Part shown: piece after piece, positions 1-11,494 of the stretch
Position numbering within the stretch: position 1 is the first letter of the stretch
How the letters are laid out: each line of letters begins with the position of its first letter
The notes under the pieces: model-generated
Told to the model about the DNA's origin: nothing
The model's input: the letters and a program-made list of their open reading frames with translations, nothing else
The model's database searches: none
NCBI GenBank assembly: GCA_902537615.1
Contig: CACBBU010000007.1
Span: forward strand, 1 to 64,000
DNA from: an uncultured Alphaproteobacteria bacterium
GTDB taxonomy: Bacteria; Pseudomonadota; Alphaproteobacteria; Methylaequorales; Methylaequoraceae
Reading direction: 5' to 3'
Length of the DNA: 64,000 bases
Translations under genes and position numbers: made by a program

Positions 1-2222
1 TAAAAAAACTTGGAACAGCTGTTGATTGGTCTATAAGTAAGTTTACTTTGGATGATAAATGTAGTGATGCTGTAAAAGAAGCATTTATTGAATTATACCA
101 AGAAGGATATATTTATCAGGATGAAAGGTTAGTCAATTGGGATCCAAAACTTCAAACTGCAGTTTCCGATTTAGAAGTAAATCAGAAAGAAGTTAACGGA
201 AGCCTATGGTTTATCAACTATAAAATAGAAGGAACTGAATATTTTATAGAGGTTGCAACGACAAGACCAGAGACGATGTTTGGAGATGTTGCTATTGCTG
301 TGCACCCAAAAAACAAAGATTTAAAGTCATTAATAGGAAAAAAAGCCATAGTTCCCCTTACAAAAAGACCAATTGATATCATTGCAGATGAGTACGCAGA
401 TCCTTCAAAAGGGTCAGGTGCTGTAAAAATAACACCTGCACATGATTTTAATGATTTTTTGATTGGAAAAAAACATAATTTAAACTTCATAAATATTTTT
501 GATAAACAAGCAAAATTAAATTCTGCAGTTCCAGAAAAATTTATTGGAATGGATAGATATGAAGCAAGAAAACATATAATTGAAGATTTAAAACAAAATG
601 GACAGTTAACTAAAATAAATAATAACAAAATGTTTATTCCTATTGGAGAGAGAACCGGAGTTGTTATTGAACCACTACTAACAAAACAATGGTTTTTAGA
701 TTCAAAAAAACTTTGCACTGAGGTTCAAAGCTCAATTAAAAAAAAAGAAATTAAATTTCATCCTGAATCGTGGATGAATACATTCAAACATTGGATAAAT
801 AATATTGAGCCCTGGTGTATTTCTAGACAAATTTGGTGGGGTCATCGAATTCCTATTTGGTATACTGATGATGGTCACAAAATTGCAGCTAAAGATTTAA
901 ATCATGCTAAAACTATTTTAAAAAAAAAAAAAATTAAAGGTAACATATCTCACCAGGAACCTGATGTTTTAGATACATGGTTTTCTTCAGCTCTTTGGCC
1001 TTTTTCAACTTTAAATTGGCCACAAAAAAATAACATATTATCTAAATATTACCCTTCTGATGTACTCGTAACTGGATTTGATATAATTTTTTTCTGGGTA
1101 GCAAGAATGATAATGATGGGATTATTTTTTTTGAAAAAAGTACCGTTTAAAAATATATATATTCATCCGCTTGTTAAGGATGAAAAAGGAGAAAAAATGT
1201 CCAAATCTAGAGGTAACGTAATTGATCCTATCAAAATAGTTGAAATTTATGGTTCAGATTCATTGAGATTTACTCTTGCTAACCTTTCAACACAGGGAAG
1301 AGATATAAAGTTATCAAATAAACTAGTTGAGAATAGCAGAAATTTTATAACAAAAATCTGGAATGTAGCCAGGTTTTATGAATTTAACAATTTTGTTTTA
1401 GATAAAGAATATGATCTAAAAAAAAATAAACTTCCATTAAATAATTGGATTATTGTCAGATTAAATGAAACTAAAAGAAAAATTCTAAAAAATTTAAGAG
1501 AATACAAATTTAACTTACTATTAAATGAACTATATCACTTTGTATGGAATGATTTTTGTGACTTATATCTTGAGTTTTGCAAAATTTATTTAAAAGACAA
1601 AAAAAATAATAAAGAAATTTCTAGTAATTTTAGTCTAGTTTTTAAAGAAATATTGAATTTTCTTAACCCTATAACACCTTTTGTAACTGAGGAAATTTCT
1701 TTGAAACTGAAATTTGCAAGTAATAGTCTTTTTTCTGAAACTCTTAATAATAAGTTATACGGTAACAATAAATTTTCTGTAAAAGAAATAGCTGATTTCA
1801 ATAAATTTATAAAACTCGTTAAAGATATAAGGTCAGAATTTACAGGAAAAGATTTAGTTAATTCTTCATTATTAATTTTTTCTAAGAAAAAAGTTTCTTG
1901 GATTGATAATCATGATGCATTACTCGTATCGTTATTTAAATTTGATAAAATTATTTATAGAAGTCTTGATAATAAATCAAAATTTATTATAAGTTCTGAA
2001 ATTAAATTTAATGTATCTGAAAATGGTCAAACTATTATTGAAGAATCAAATATTAAAAAGAAAATTGAGTTTTATAAAAAAGAGATCAATTTTTTTGAAA
2101 AAAAACTAAATAACAAAAATTTTGTTACGAAGGCACCATCTAAGGTTGTTGATGAAAATAGAACAAAATTAATTGAGGCAAAGAAGAATTTAGAATATTT
2201 GGAAAAAAATGTACAAGATTAA
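1..2222 (+). CDS. valS: Valine--tRNA ligase (5' end outside window)
   Basis: Frame is open upstream of the ATG at 48 to the window edge (KLGTAVDWSISKFTLDDKCSDAV); class I aaRS motif KMSKSRGNVIDP; C-terminal coiled coil. Confidence 0.96.
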   Translation, partial: KKLGTAVDWSISKFTLDDKCSDAVKEAFIELYQEGYIYQDERLVNWDPKLQTAVSDLEVNQKEVNGSLWFINYKIEGTEYFIEVATTRPETMFGDVAIAVHPKNKDLKSLIGKKAIVPLTKRPIDIIADEYADPSKGSGAVKITPAHDFNDFLIGKKHNLNFINIFDKQAKLNSAVPEKFIGMDRYEARKHIIEDLKQNGQLTKINNNKMFIPIGERTGVVIEPLLTKQWFLDSKKLCTEVQSSIKKKEIKFHPESWMNTFKHWINNIEPWCISRQIWWGHRIPIWYTDDGHKIAAKDLNHAKTILKKKKIKGNISHQEPDVLDTWFSSALWPFSTLNWPQKNNILSKYYPSDVLVTGFDIIFFWVARMIMMGLFFLKKVPFKNIYIHPLVKDEKGEKMSKSRGNVIDPIKIVEIYGSDSLRFTLANLSTQGRDIKLSNKLVENSRNFITKIWNVARFYEFNNFVLDKEYDLKKNKLPLNNWIIVRLNETKRKILKNLREYKFNLLLNELYHFVWNDFCDLYLEFCKIYLKDKKNNKEISSNFSLVFKEILNFLNPITPFVTEEISLKLKFASNSLFSETLNNKLYGNNKFSVKEIADFNKFIKLVKDIRSEFTGKDLVNSSLLIFSKKKVSWIDNHDALLVSLFKFDKIIYRSLDNKSKFIISSEIKFNVSENGQTIIEESNIKKKIEFYKKEINFFEKKLNNKNFVTKAPSKVVDENRTKLIEAKKNLEYLEKNVQD

Positions 2223-2979
2223 GTATAAAAATTTAGTTTTAATCTCTAATAAAAAAAGAATTTTATCTAATCATGAAACTATTTTTTTTTTTTATGGCAT
2301 AGGTAATTCTAGCGATGATTTTAACTTTTTAATTAAAAATTTAAATCAAAAGTATCAACTTTTGATTCCAGAGTTACCAGGCCATAATAATGATAAATTT
2401 AATAGTAGATTTTCCTTAATTAATTATGCTAAGTCATTAGTATTACTTATATTAAGAAATAATTTGTGTGATTTAGTTTTTTTTTCGCATTCAGTTGGTG
2501 GCATTATTCCTATACTTATTGCTAAACAAATTAAACAAAAAAAAAAGATTAAAAAGTTTTTTAATTATGAGGGAAACCTTTCTGAATATGATACCGGTAC
2601 AATTACAAAAAAAACCCTTAGTTATAAAATGAACGAATTTGATAATAAATTTAAAAACCTTATTGAAATTTGTGAACAATCTACTCAGACTGCTGTCAGA
2701 TTGTGGTCAAACTCTTTAAAAAAAACTTCTTCACAAGCTTTTTATAAAATATCTGAAGAAACTGTTAAGTTATCAAAAAGAAATATTCTTCTTCAATTCT
2801 TTAGAATTTTTTTTAGAAGAAAATTATATTTATCAGGATCCAATTCATTTTCAAATTTTTCAGAATTTGCTTATGGTTCTGAAAGATTAATTTTAAAAAA
2901 TACGGGACATTTTGCCTTTTATGATGATAAAACAAGTTTCTTAAGTATTTTTTTAAAACTAATTTATAACTGTAAATAA
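2209..2979 (+). CDS. Alpha/beta hydrolase-like protein
   Basis: Nucleophile-elbow-like FSHSVGG and C-terminal GHF; overlaps valS end. Confidence 0.6.
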   Translation: MYKIKYKNLVLISNKKRILSNHETIFFFYGIGNSSDDFNFLIKNLNQKYQLLIPELPGHNNDKFNSRFSLINYAKSLVLLILRNNLCDLVFFSHSVGGIIPILIAKQIKQKKKIKKFFNYEGNLSEYDTGTITKKTLSYKMNEFDNKFKNLIEICEQSTQTAVRLWSNSLKKTSSQAFYKISEETVKLSKRNILLQFFRIFFRRKLYLSGSNSFSNFSEFAYGSERLILKNTGHFAFYDDKTSFLSIFLKLIYNCK

Positions 2980-4695
2980 ATGATAGATAAATCTAAATTA
3001 CCAAGTAGACATGTAAGTGAGGGACCAAAAAGTTCTCCTCATAGATCTTATTATTATGCAATGGGTCTCACTGAAGAAGAGATAAGTCAACCTTTTGTTG
3101 GAGTAGCTACTTGTTGGAACGAATCTGCACCGTGTAATATTTCACTCTCTAGGCAGGCACAAGCCACTAAAAATGGTGTTAAAGAAAATAAAGGGACACC
3201 AAGAGAGTTCACAACCATAACAGTAACAGACGGTATAGCAATGGGACACGAGGGGATGAAATCATCATTAGTTTCTAGAGAAATAATTGCTGATTCTGTT
3301 GAAGTTGCTATTCGAGGTCATTGTTATGATGGTCTAGTAGGCATAGCTGGTTGTGATAAATCTTTACCAGGATTAATGATGGCAATGTTAAGGTTAAATG
3401 TTCCATCTGTATTTTTGTATGGAGGTTCAATACTTCCAGGCAAATACAAAAATAAAGAAGTTACAATACAAGATGTCTTTGAAGCTGTCGGTGAATTTGA
3501 TGCGAAGAAAATTTCTGAGAAAGAGCTTTGTGATTTAGAAAAAGTTGCTTGCCCTTCAGCAGGTTCTTGTGGTGGCCAATTTACTGCTAACACCATGGCA
3601 TGTGTGGCGGAAGCTATTGGGCTTGCACTACCAGGATCATCATCAACACCAGCACCATACGAATCAAGAGATGAGTTTGCTTTTGATTCAGGTTTTAGCG
3701 TTATGGAATTAATTAAAAAGCAAATTAAGCCGAGAGATATAGTTACCAAAGATTCATTAATAAATGCAGCAAGAGTTGTGGCTTGTAGTGGTGGTTCAAC
3801 AAATGCAGCTTTGCATTTACCAGCAATTGCAAACGAAATAGGTATAAAATTTGATATTATAGATGTAGCTAAAATTTTTAAAGAAACACCATACATAGTT
3901 GACTTAAAGCCTGGAGGAAAATTTTTAGCTAAGGATCTTTACGAAATTGGAGGAGTCCCAATTGTTTTAAAATCGTTGTTAGACGGGGGTTTCTTGAAGG
4001 GTGATTGCCTTACAGTTACGGGAAAAACTTTAGAGGAAAACTTAAAAAATGTAAAAATTAACTTTGAATCTCAAGAAGTAGTATATTCAACAAAAAAACC
4101 GATTTCTCATACTGGAGGTGTTGTTGGCTTAACTGGAAACCTTGCACCTGATGGTTCAATAGTGAAGATTGCTGGAACAAAATCACTGAAATTTAGAGGT
4201 ACTGCAAGATGTTTCAATTGTGAAGAGGATGCATTTGAGGCGGTAAGTAAAAGAAATTACTCCGAAGGAGATGTAATCGTAATTAGATATGAGGGACCAA
4301 AAGGTGGCCCAGGAATGAGAGAAATGTTGGCAACAACTGCAGCAATATATGGTCAGGGTATGGGTGATAAAGTTGCTTTAATAACTGATGGAAGATTTTC
4401 AGGTGCAACAAGAGGCCTTTGTATTGGACACATAAGTCCAGAGGCTGCAGTTGGAGGACCTATTGCACTTGTTCAAGATGGTGATGTTATTGAAATTGAT
4501 GCAAATAAAGGTTTAATCCATTTAAACGTCAGTGAAAATGAATTGGAAAAAAGAAATAAAAAACTCATAATTAAGGAAAATGATTTTGGATCTGGAGCAT
4601 TGTGGAAGTTTTCTCAAAGTGTAGGGTCGGCAAGATATGGAGCAGTTACTCACCCAGGAGCTTCAAAAGAGAAGAAAACTTACTCAGATATTTAA
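2980..4695 (+). CDS. ilvD: Dihydroxy-acid dehydratase
   Basis: IlvD/Edd family motifs ([47 protein letters not shown]). Confidence 0.97.
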   Translation: MIDKSKLPSRHVSEGPKSSPHRSYYYAMGLTEEEISQPFVGVATCWNESAPCNISLSRQAQATKNGVKENKGTPREFTTITVTDGIAMGHEGMKSSLVSREIIADSVEVAIRGHCYDGLVGIAGCDKSLPGLMMAMLRLNVPSVFLYGGSILPGKYKNKEVTIQDVFEAVGEFDAKKISEKELCDLEKVACPSAGSCGGQFTANTMACVAEAIGLALPGSSSTPAPYESRDEFAFDSGFSVMELIKKQIKPRDIVTKDSLINAARVVACSGGSTNAALHLPAIANEIGIKFDIIDVAKIFKETPYIVDLKPGGKFLAKDLYEIGGVPIVLKSLLDGGFLKGDCLTVTGKTLEENLKNVKINFESQEVVYSTKKPISHTGGVVGLTGNLAPDGSIVKIAGTKSLKFRGTARCFNCEEDAFEAVSKRNYSEGDVIVIRYEGPKGGPGMREMLATTAAIYGQGMGDKVALITDGRFSGATRGLCIGHISPEAAVGGPIALVQDGDVIEIDANKGLIHLNVSENELEKRNKKLIIKENDFGSGALWKFSQSVGSARYGAVTHPGASKEKKTYSDI

Positions 4696-4698
4696 AAA

Positions 4699-5478
4699 TT
4701 ACACCTTTAACTTAATCCATAACGGAATATGGTCTGATGGTTTTTCTTTACCCCTATATTCCTTTTCAAAAAAGATACTCTCTATCAAACAAGCAAGCTT
4801 AGGTGAAACTAAAAAATGATCAATCAAAAGACCATAATTTCTCTCCCAACTAGCTTTTTGATAATCCCAATATGAATAAATTTCTCCTGGTTTATAAAAT
4901 AATCTAACAATGTTAGTTAAACCAGAAAATAAAATTTCTCTAAATTTTTTCCTAGATGAAATATGGCCCAAGGCATCTTTTTGCCAATTATCAAAGTCTT
5001 GGACATCATCATGATGCTCAAGTACGTTAAAGTCTCCAGCAAGTATTAAATTAACTTGAGAATTAATAAGTTTTTTTATAATTCTATTAAGTTCACTCAG
5101 CCATTTTATTTTAAATGAAAACTTTTCTTTAGATTCAATTGGGTTTCCGTTGGGGGCATAAATATTTACCAAATGAAGATTCAAGTCATTTTTAATCTTA
5201 ATTCCACAAACTCTAGCTTCACGTTGAAAAATATTAGAATCAAAATTAATTTCTTGAAATTCAAATTTCTTTTTTACAAGAATTGCAACCCCATATTTGC
5301 CTTTTTCACCTTTAATTATAAGATTGTAATTTTTTTTTTGGTAGATTTGTGGAAATTCATTATTTTGACATTTAATTTCTTGCAAAAATATAACATCTGG
5401 GTTTAATGAATTAATTAGCTCTATTAAGAGGCTTTCTCTCATTCTTACTGAGTTGATGTTCCAAGAACATACTATCAT
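4699..5478 (-). CDS. xth: Exodeoxyribonuclease III family
   Basis: MIVCSWNINSVRMR, LQEIKCQ, GDFNV, DHIPLW motifs. Confidence 0.92.
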   Translation of the reverse strand: MIVCSWNINSVRMRESLLIELINSLNPDVIFLQEIKCQNNEFPQIYQKKNYNLIIKGEKGKYGVAILVKKKFEFQEINFDSNIFQREARVCGIKIKNDLNLHLVNIYAPNGNPIESKEKFSFKIKWLSELNRIIKKLINSQVNLILAGDFNVLEHHDDVQDFDNWQKDALGHISSRKKFREILFSGLTNIVRLFYKPGEIYSYWDYQKASWERNYGLLIDHFLVSPKLACLIESIFFEKEYRGKEKPSDHIPLWIKLKV

Positions 5479-5481
5479 TTT

Positions 5482-5799
5482 CTAAACAGAAAAAGATATT
5501 CCACAACCACAGGTAGATGTTGCTTTGGGGTTAGATATTTTAAAATAGGATCCAATCATATCTTCAACAAAATCTAATTTTGCATCATTAATAAATTCCA
5601 GTGAGGTTGAGTCAATTAAAATTTTCACTTCATTAAAATCTAAAACTTTATCATTTTCACTTATTTTATTGTCAAAATCAAATTTGTATGAGAAACCTTG
5701 GCATCCTCCACCATCAACAGAAATTCTAAAAAACTTATTTTTGTTTTTCTTTGAAACTTCAGAAATTTTTTTTATAGCAGATTTAGATACATCAAACAT
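5482..5799 (-). CDS. erpA: Iron-sulfur cluster insertion protein (HesB/IscA/ErpA family)
   Basis: GGGCQGFSY and C-terminal CGCGISF. Confidence 0.85.
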   Translation of the reverse strand: MFDVSKSAIKKISEVSKKNKNKFFRISVDGGGCQGFSYKFDFDNKISENDKVLDFNEVKILIDSTSLEFINDAKLDFVEDMIGSYFKISNPKATSTCGCGISFSV

Positions 5800-5844
5800 T
5801 ATACAAAAGATAAATTTATGTTAATAATAATTACATAATAGATT

Positions 5845-6984
5845 ATGAAAGAATATTCAAACTTTTCAATAGATTATAAAAAATCTAAGGGTAGAATGTT
5901 TACTGAGAGAAACGATACATTCAGAACATGTTTTATGAGAGACAGAGACAGAATAATCCATAGCTCTGCCTTTAGAAGACTAAAATACAAAACTCAGGTA
6001 TTTGTTTACAATAAAGAAGATTATTTTAGAACCAGACTCTCTCACAGCATTGAGGTGTCTCAATTAGCTAGATCAATAGCAAAAATTTTTAGGGTTAATG
6101 ATGATTTAGTTGAATCTATTTCATTGGCACATGATTTAGGACATACACCTTTTGGACACGCTGGAGAGGATGAACTTGATCATAAAATGAAGAAAAATGG
6201 TGGTTTCAATCACAACTTTCATGCTTTGAAGATTCTTACTAAACTTGAAAAAAAATATCAAGGGTTTGATGGCTTAAATCTCACTTTTGAAACACTAGAT
6301 GGTATTTTAAAGCATAATGGCCCTATTCAATTTAAAGTACCAAAATACATATCAGATTTTATTTCATTTTTTAATGGTGATTTATCTAAAAATGGATCAT
6401 TTGAATCTCAACTTTCAGCAATTTGTGATGATATTGCATATAACAATAATGACATTGATGATGGTTTGCATGCTGGTTTCTTTTCTATTGATGAACTTTC
6501 AGAAATTGACTTAGTTAAATCAGTTTTAAAAGGAATAAAAAAAAATAAATTTAATGATTCATCTAGAATTAGATATGAATTAGTAAGAAATTTGATAAAA
6601 ACCATGATGAATGACTTAATACAAAATACCAAAAAAAACCTTCAAAAATATAAAATTAATTTTTCAGATGATATAGAATGCCAAAAAGTTAAAATTGTGT
6701 CTTTTAGCGATGATATGATAAAAGAAGAAAAAAAATTAAAACTTTTTTTAAAAAATAAGATGTATTTACATCCAAGAATAAGAACTATGACAATTAAAGC
6801 AAAAAAGATAATTTCTGATTTATTTGATTTATTTATTGAAGAACCAACACTGATGCCAGATAATTGGAATGTATTTGATAATAACAAACAAAAATATATT
6901 AATGTTTGTGATTATATCTCAGGAATGACAGATAACTACGCAATTAACATTCATCGTAAATTTTTTGATTTGTATAGTTTTTAA
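5845..6984 (+). CDS. dgt: Deoxyguanosinetriphosphate triphosphohydrolase-like protein
   Basis: HD domain: RLSHSIEV, SLAHDLGHTPFGHAGE. Confidence 0.93.
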   Translation: MKEYSNFSIDYKKSKGRMFTERNDTFRTCFMRDRDRIIHSSAFRRLKYKTQVFVYNKEDYFRTRLSHSIEVSQLARSIAKIFRVNDDLVESISLAHDLGHTPFGHAGEDELDHKMKKNGGFNHNFHALKILTKLEKKYQGFDGLNLTFETLDGILKHNGPIQFKVPKYISDFISFFNGDLSKNGSFESQLSAICDDIAYNNNDIDDGLHAGFFSIDELSEIDLVKSVLKGIKKNKFNDSSRIRYELVRNLIKTMMNDLIQNTKKNLQKYKINFSDDIECQKVKIVSFSDDMIKEEKKLKLFLKNKMYLHPRIRTMTIKAKKIISDLFDLFIEEPTLMPDNWNVFDNNKQKYINVCDYISGMTDNYAINIHRKFFDLYSF

Positions 6985-8699
6985 TGTTATTTCATGAATA
7001 TTTAAAGAATGAGATTTTTAAAATAGTAAAAAAATTACTAGATGATAATGATCTGGATAGTGATTTTTTAAAAACGAATTCTTTCAATATTGAATTATCA
7101 AATAAAGTTGATTTTGGTGACTTGTCATCAAATGTAGCTTTAGTTTTTTCAAAATTTTTTAAAACATCACCTGAAAAATTAGCAGAAATTATTGCAAGAG
7201 AGCTAAGGCAGAATAAGCACATGCAAAAAGTTGAAGTAATAAAACCTGGTTTTATAAATATTTTTTTCACAAATTTATTTTGGCAGAATCAATTAAGTCA
7301 ATTCATTAAGCTTGACGGCTCGTATAATTACAATATAAAACCTAAATCTATTTGCATTGAATTTGTATCAGCTAATCCTACTGGTTTGATGCATATTGGT
7401 CATGCTAGAGGAGCAGTTTTAGGTGATACTATTTCTTCAGTATTAGAAGAGGTTGGTCATAATATAAAAAGAGAATATTACATAAATGATGCCGGTGAAC
7501 AAATAAAAAAACTCAATAAAACTATTATATTTCATATTGAGAATATTTTAAAAAATACTACTAATGAACTATTTAACGATCTATATCCAGGAGAATATTT
7601 AGAAAATATTGCTAAAGAAATATTTAATAAATTTTCTATAAAAAATTTAAATGAATTAAAAAAATTTGAAAAAAATATTATTGATTTTGTACTGAACGAC
7701 ATAAAAGAAGATTTAGCTGAACTTGGTATAATTCATGACAATTTTGTTTCTGAAAAAAACATTTCTTCATCAGATAACATCAATAAACTTAAAAATAAAT
7801 TATTGGAGTCAGAATTAGCCTATTATGGTTTTCAAGAAAAGCCAAAAAATATTTCCGATAAAGATTGGGAAAAAAAAGAGCAACTGCTTTTTTGTTCTAA
7901 GAAATTTGGTGATGACTCAGATAGATCTTTGATGAAGCCAGGTGGAGAAATAACTTATTTTATGTCTGATTTACTTTACCATATTAATAAAATTGAAAGA
8001 AACTTTGATGTTTTAATCAATATATGGGGAGTGGATCATTTTGGTTATGTTAAACGTTTACAAAATGCATTATATGCTCTTTGTAAGGAGAACTTCCTTT
8101 TAGATATTAAACTTACTTCTTTAGTGAATTTGATAAAAAATGGTGAAAAACTTAAGATGTCTAAACGCAAGGGAAATTATATTACGATGCGTGAAGTAAT
8201 TAAAGAGGTGGGGGTAGACGCATTAAGATTTATGATGATTTCAAGAAATGCTGATAAAACAATTGATTTTGATTTTGATTCATTAAAAATTAAAAATAAA
8301 GATAATCCTGTATTTTATGTTCAATATGCTTACGCAAGGTGCATGTCAATATTAGAAATCTCAAAAAAGAAAATTAAAGAAATTGAAAAAGGCGATTTCA
8401 AATTAGATTATTTGACTTTATATGAAGAAAAAATGCTTATTAAGTATATTTGTAACTTTTATAATGTGATTAAAAGCTCTGCTGAATATTTTGAACCTCA
8501 TAGAATTACCAATTACCTCTATGATCTTTCAAAAATTTTTCACAATTATTGGGGTCTTGGAAAAATTAATAAGGACAAAAAAATAATTTCAGGGGATGAT
8601 GATTTGACAAAATCAAGACTTGTATTAGTACAGATTATTAGTTTGACACTTAACAAAGGTTTATCTCTTTTAAAAATAAGCTCACCCAAAAGTATGTAA
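6984..8699 (+). CDS. argS: Arginine--tRNA ligase
   Basis: SANPTGLMHIGHARGA, KMSKRKGNYITM. Confidence 0.97.
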   Translation: MLFHEYLKNEIFKIVKKLLDDNDLDSDFLKTNSFNIELSNKVDFGDLSSNVALVFSKFFKTSPEKLAEIIARELRQNKHMQKVEVIKPGFINIFFTNLFWQNQLSQFIKLDGSYNYNIKPKSICIEFVSANPTGLMHIGHARGAVLGDTISSVLEEVGHNIKREYYINDAGEQIKKLNKTIIFHIENILKNTTNELFNDLYPGEYLENIAKEIFNKFSIKNLNELKKFEKNIIDFVLNDIKEDLAELGIIHDNFVSEKNISSSDNINKLKNKLLESELAYYGFQEKPKNISDKDWEKKEQLLFCSKKFGDDSDRSLMKPGGEITYFMSDLLYHINKIERNFDVLINIWGVDHFGYVKRLQNALYALCKENFLLDIKLTSLVNLIKNGEKLKMSKRKGNYITMREVIKEVGVDALRFMMISRNADKTIDFDFDSLKIKNKDNPVFYVQYAYARCMSILEISKKKIKEIEKGDFKLDYLTLYEEKMLIKYICNFYNVIKSSAEYFEPHRITNYLYDLSKIFHNYWGLGKINKDKKIISGDDDLTKSRLVLVQIISLTLNKGLSLLKISSPKSM

Positions 8700-9229
8700 T
8701 GAAAGATATAAAGTTAAAATATTCTTTATTAGCACTAAGCTACCTACTTCTAATTTTTTTAATTATTGTTTCATATGTATCTATTATCCCTGAAGACAAT
8801 GTGCCAATCTTAGAAAATACAGAAATAATAATAAAAGAAGAAAAAGACAATTTTAAAAACAAAGAAAATACAGTTTATGAAATTCTTGAAAAAAAAAAAG
8901 CTAAATCAATAGAAGAAATAATTGAAAAGGAGGTTGAAAATAAACAAAAGATTGATACGAAAGGAGAAAAAAATAATATTAAAAAATTTAGAATTCAAGT
9001 CGCATCATTTAAAGAAAAGAAAAAGAGTTTAGAGGTTTCAAAAAAATTAACGAAAGAATTTTCTTCAGATAAATTTATAAACTTTGAAGTAAAGCAAATA
9101 GTTTTAAAAAATGATGAAATTTTTTTTAGAGTAATCAATGATGTGACATTGACTTTAGAGGACGCAAAAAAACTTTGTAAAAAAGTTTTGGATAAAAAAT
9201 ATCAATGTTTAATTGTAATGGACACATAA
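8699..9229 (+). CDS. SPOR-domain membrane protein
   Basis: N-terminal TM helix; C-terminal FRIQVASFKEKKKSLEVSKKL SPOR-like. Confidence 0.7.
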   Translation: MKDIKLKYSLLALSYLLLIFLIIVSYVSIIPEDNVPILENTEIIIKEEKDNFKNKENTVYEILEKKKAKSIEEIIEKEVENKQKIDTKGEKNNIKKFRIQVASFKEKKKSLEVSKKLTKEFSSDKFINFEVKQIVLKNDEIFFRVINDVTLTLEDAKKLCKKVLDKKYQCLIVMDT

Positions 9230-10239
9230 TGCCTTCACCTGATGGCATAATTTGTTCAATTGAAGGAGATTCAATTTCAAAAAAAGAATACAGTTTTTTT
9301 AAACAAACGAACCCTTTGGGATTTGTATTATTTTCTAGAAACTACAGTAATAGGAACCAAGTAATTGATTTAATAAATGAATTGAAAAACCTTACTTTAA
9401 ATAAATCTTCTTTTATTTTTATTGATCAAGAAGGAGGAAGAGTTCAACGATTAAAAAATTCAAGTTTTACTAAATTTCCAGAACAAAGGTTTTTTGGTGA
9501 AATTTATAAAAAAAATAAAGCAAGGTCTAAGAAACTTTCATATTTAAGTTCCTATCTTCTAGCCAATGAATTAAAAAGTATTGGAGTTGACGTTAACTTT
9601 TCACCAGTCTGCGATTTATATTTTAATTACGCTAATGACATTATTGGTGACCGTTCATTTAGTTCAGACCCCGGAATAGTTAAAGATTTAGCTATTCAAT
9701 ATTGTAAGGGTTTTAGAGATTCTGGGATCTTGCCTGTTATGAAGCATTTTCCAGGACATGGAAGGTCTCTGGTTGACACTCATTTGGAGCCATCTGAAGT
9801 AAATGTAACACTAGATATCTTAAAAAAGAATGATTTTATTCCTTTTGAAAACTTAAAAACAGAAAGCCTTATGATGCTCGCGCATATTTTTTATCCTAAG
9901 GTTGATAAAGAGATTGCTACCTATTCCAAAAAAATTAACAAGATAATAAGAGAGGAATTGCTTTTTAAAGGGTTAATATTAACTGATGATATATCAATGA
10001 AAGCTTTAAGCGATGATTCAAATACTATTATAAAGAAATCTTACAGTGCAGGCTGTGATGTAATTTTACATTGTAGCGGTAAACTAGATGAGGTAAAAAA
10101 AATTTATAACTTTACAAAAAAAATTAAAAAAAAATATTATGATTACTTTATTAATGATATTTTTAATTTGAAGCTACAAAAACTAAATATTTTAAATATT
10201 AAAAAAATACTTTCTTCTAATAATGTAATAAAGAATTAA
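9205..10239 (+). CDS. nagZ: Beta-N-acetylhexosaminidase (GH3)
   Basis: FIDQEGGRVQRL, KHFPGHG, LTDDISMKAL. Confidence 0.93.
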   Translation: MFNCNGHIMPSPDGIICSIEGDSISKKEYSFFKQTNPLGFVLFSRNYSNRNQVIDLINELKNLTLNKSSFIFIDQEGGRVQRLKNSSFTKFPEQRFFGEIYKKNKARSKKLSYLSSYLLANELKSIGVDVNFSPVCDLYFNYANDIIGDRSFSSDPGIVKDLAIQYCKGFRDSGILPVMKHFPGHGRSLVDTHLEPSEVNVTLDILKKNDFIPFENLKTESLMMLAHIFYPKVDKEIATYSKKINKIIREELLFKGLILTDDISMKALSDDSNTIIKKSYSAGCDVILHCSGKLDEVKKIYNFTKKIKKKYYDYFINDIFNLKLQKLNILNIKKILSSNNVIKN

Positions 10240-10952
10240 TGCAACTAAATCTGAATATAAGTGGATATGAAGGACCTTTGGATTTACTTTTGGAACTCTC
10301 AAAAAAACAAAAAGTTGATATACGAAAAATTTCAATTTTAGAATTAGCTAATCAATATTTAAATTTTATTGACCAAAATATTAATCAAATAAAATTATCT
10401 GCTGACTATTTAGTAATGGCTTCGTTATTAGCCCTATTAAAATCAAAGCTGTTATTACCTGAGGATGAAAAAATAGAGGATGAAGATCTTCAAGAGGACT
10501 TAACGCAAAGACTTATTCATTATGCAGGTATAAAAAAATTATCAAAAAAAATTTTTGATTTACCCCAAAATGGTAAAGATTTCTTAACAATAAAAATTAA
10601 AAATAATTTTACTATTAGTAGTAAAATTGTCCCAAGAGTTGATTTGCAGGATTTAATATTAAAATATCTAATTATAAACAACAGAGGAAAAACAATAAAA
10701 ATGCTTGCCGATGAAACAGACCTTTACTCAGTTGAAGATGGTATTAAATGGTTAAACCAAATTTTTCAAATAAAAGAAGATAATTGGTTTGCTCTTTTTG
10801 ACTTTTTACCCAGAATCTTTAATAGCTCAAAAAAAAGAAAATCAGCAATTGTATCTTTACTTTTGGCCTCATTAAACGAGGTTTCAAATGGTAATTTGTT
10901 ATTAAACCAAGAGAATCACTTTGCAAAAATAATGGTTAAGGAGAGAAAATGA
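10239..10952 (+). CDS. scpA: Segregation and condensation protein A
   Basis: YEGPLDLLLELSKKQKVDI; followed by scpB. Confidence 0.93.
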   Translation: MQLNLNISGYEGPLDLLLELSKKQKVDIRKISILELANQYLNFIDQNINQIKLSADYLVMASLLALLKSKLLLPEDEKIEDEDLQEDLTQRLIHYAGIKKLSKKIFDLPQNGKDFLTIKIKNNFTISSKIVPRVDLQDLILKYLIINNRGKTIKMLADETDLYSVEDGIKWLNQIFQIKEDNWFALFDFLPRIFNSSKKRKSAIVSLLLASLNEVSNGNLLLNQENHFAKIMVKERK

Positions 10953-11470
10953 ATGTAAAAGATATAAAAAATTTAGTTGAATCTCTGATTTTCTCAGCAG
11001 ATGAGCCCTTATCTAAAAATGATATTAATAAAATATTATTGCAGTATGGTAAGTTTGATCTTGATAAAATTTTAAATGAGCTTGCTTTTGATTACAAAGA
11101 TAGAGGTATAGTGTTATATTCCTCAGATAATAAGTTTTATTTTAAGACTTCTGATAGTCTTCGTGACTTTTTGACTATACAAACAAAAAAAACAAAAAAC
11201 CTTTCCAATGCTGCTATGGAAACTTTAGCTATAATTTCATATCATCAACCAGTGACAAGAGCTGAAATTGAAAAAATAAGAGGAAAGCCTGTATTTAGAG
11301 GAACTCTTGATTCTCTACTAGAAATTAAATGGATTAAACCTGCAGGAAGAAGAGAAACTCCAGGGAGACCAGTAACTTGGGTTACTGATATTGATTTTCT
11401 AAAACATTTTGGGTTAAAATCTATAAAAGATTTGCCAAAAGTAGATGAATTAGAATCTATAATCTTGTAG
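10949..11470 (+). CDS. scpB: Segregation and condensation protein B
   Basis: AAMETLAIISYHQPVTRAEIEKIRG. Confidence 0.94.
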   Translation: MNVKDIKNLVESLIFSADEPLSKNDINKILLQYGKFDLDKILNELAFDYKDRGIVLYSSDNKFYFKTSDSLRDFLTIQTKKTKNLSNAAMETLAIISYHQPVTRAEIEKIRGKPVFRGTLDSLLEIKWIKPAGRRETPGRPVTWVTDIDFLKHFGLKSIKDLPKVDELESIIL

Positions 11471-11494
11471 TATCATTAAAGATAGGATTTTTAT

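Noticed and set aside
218-718. 166-aa antisense ORF inside valS
   Set aside because: Opposite-strand shadow of a strongly conserved gene; the same reasoning excludes other antisense/nested ORFs such as 3324-3896, 6408-6632, 12738-12995, 25868-26323, 32131-32346 and 53955-54191.
4637-4819. 60-aa plus-strand ORF
   Set aside because: Overlaps the ilvD 3' end out of frame and the convergent xth gene; no independent support.
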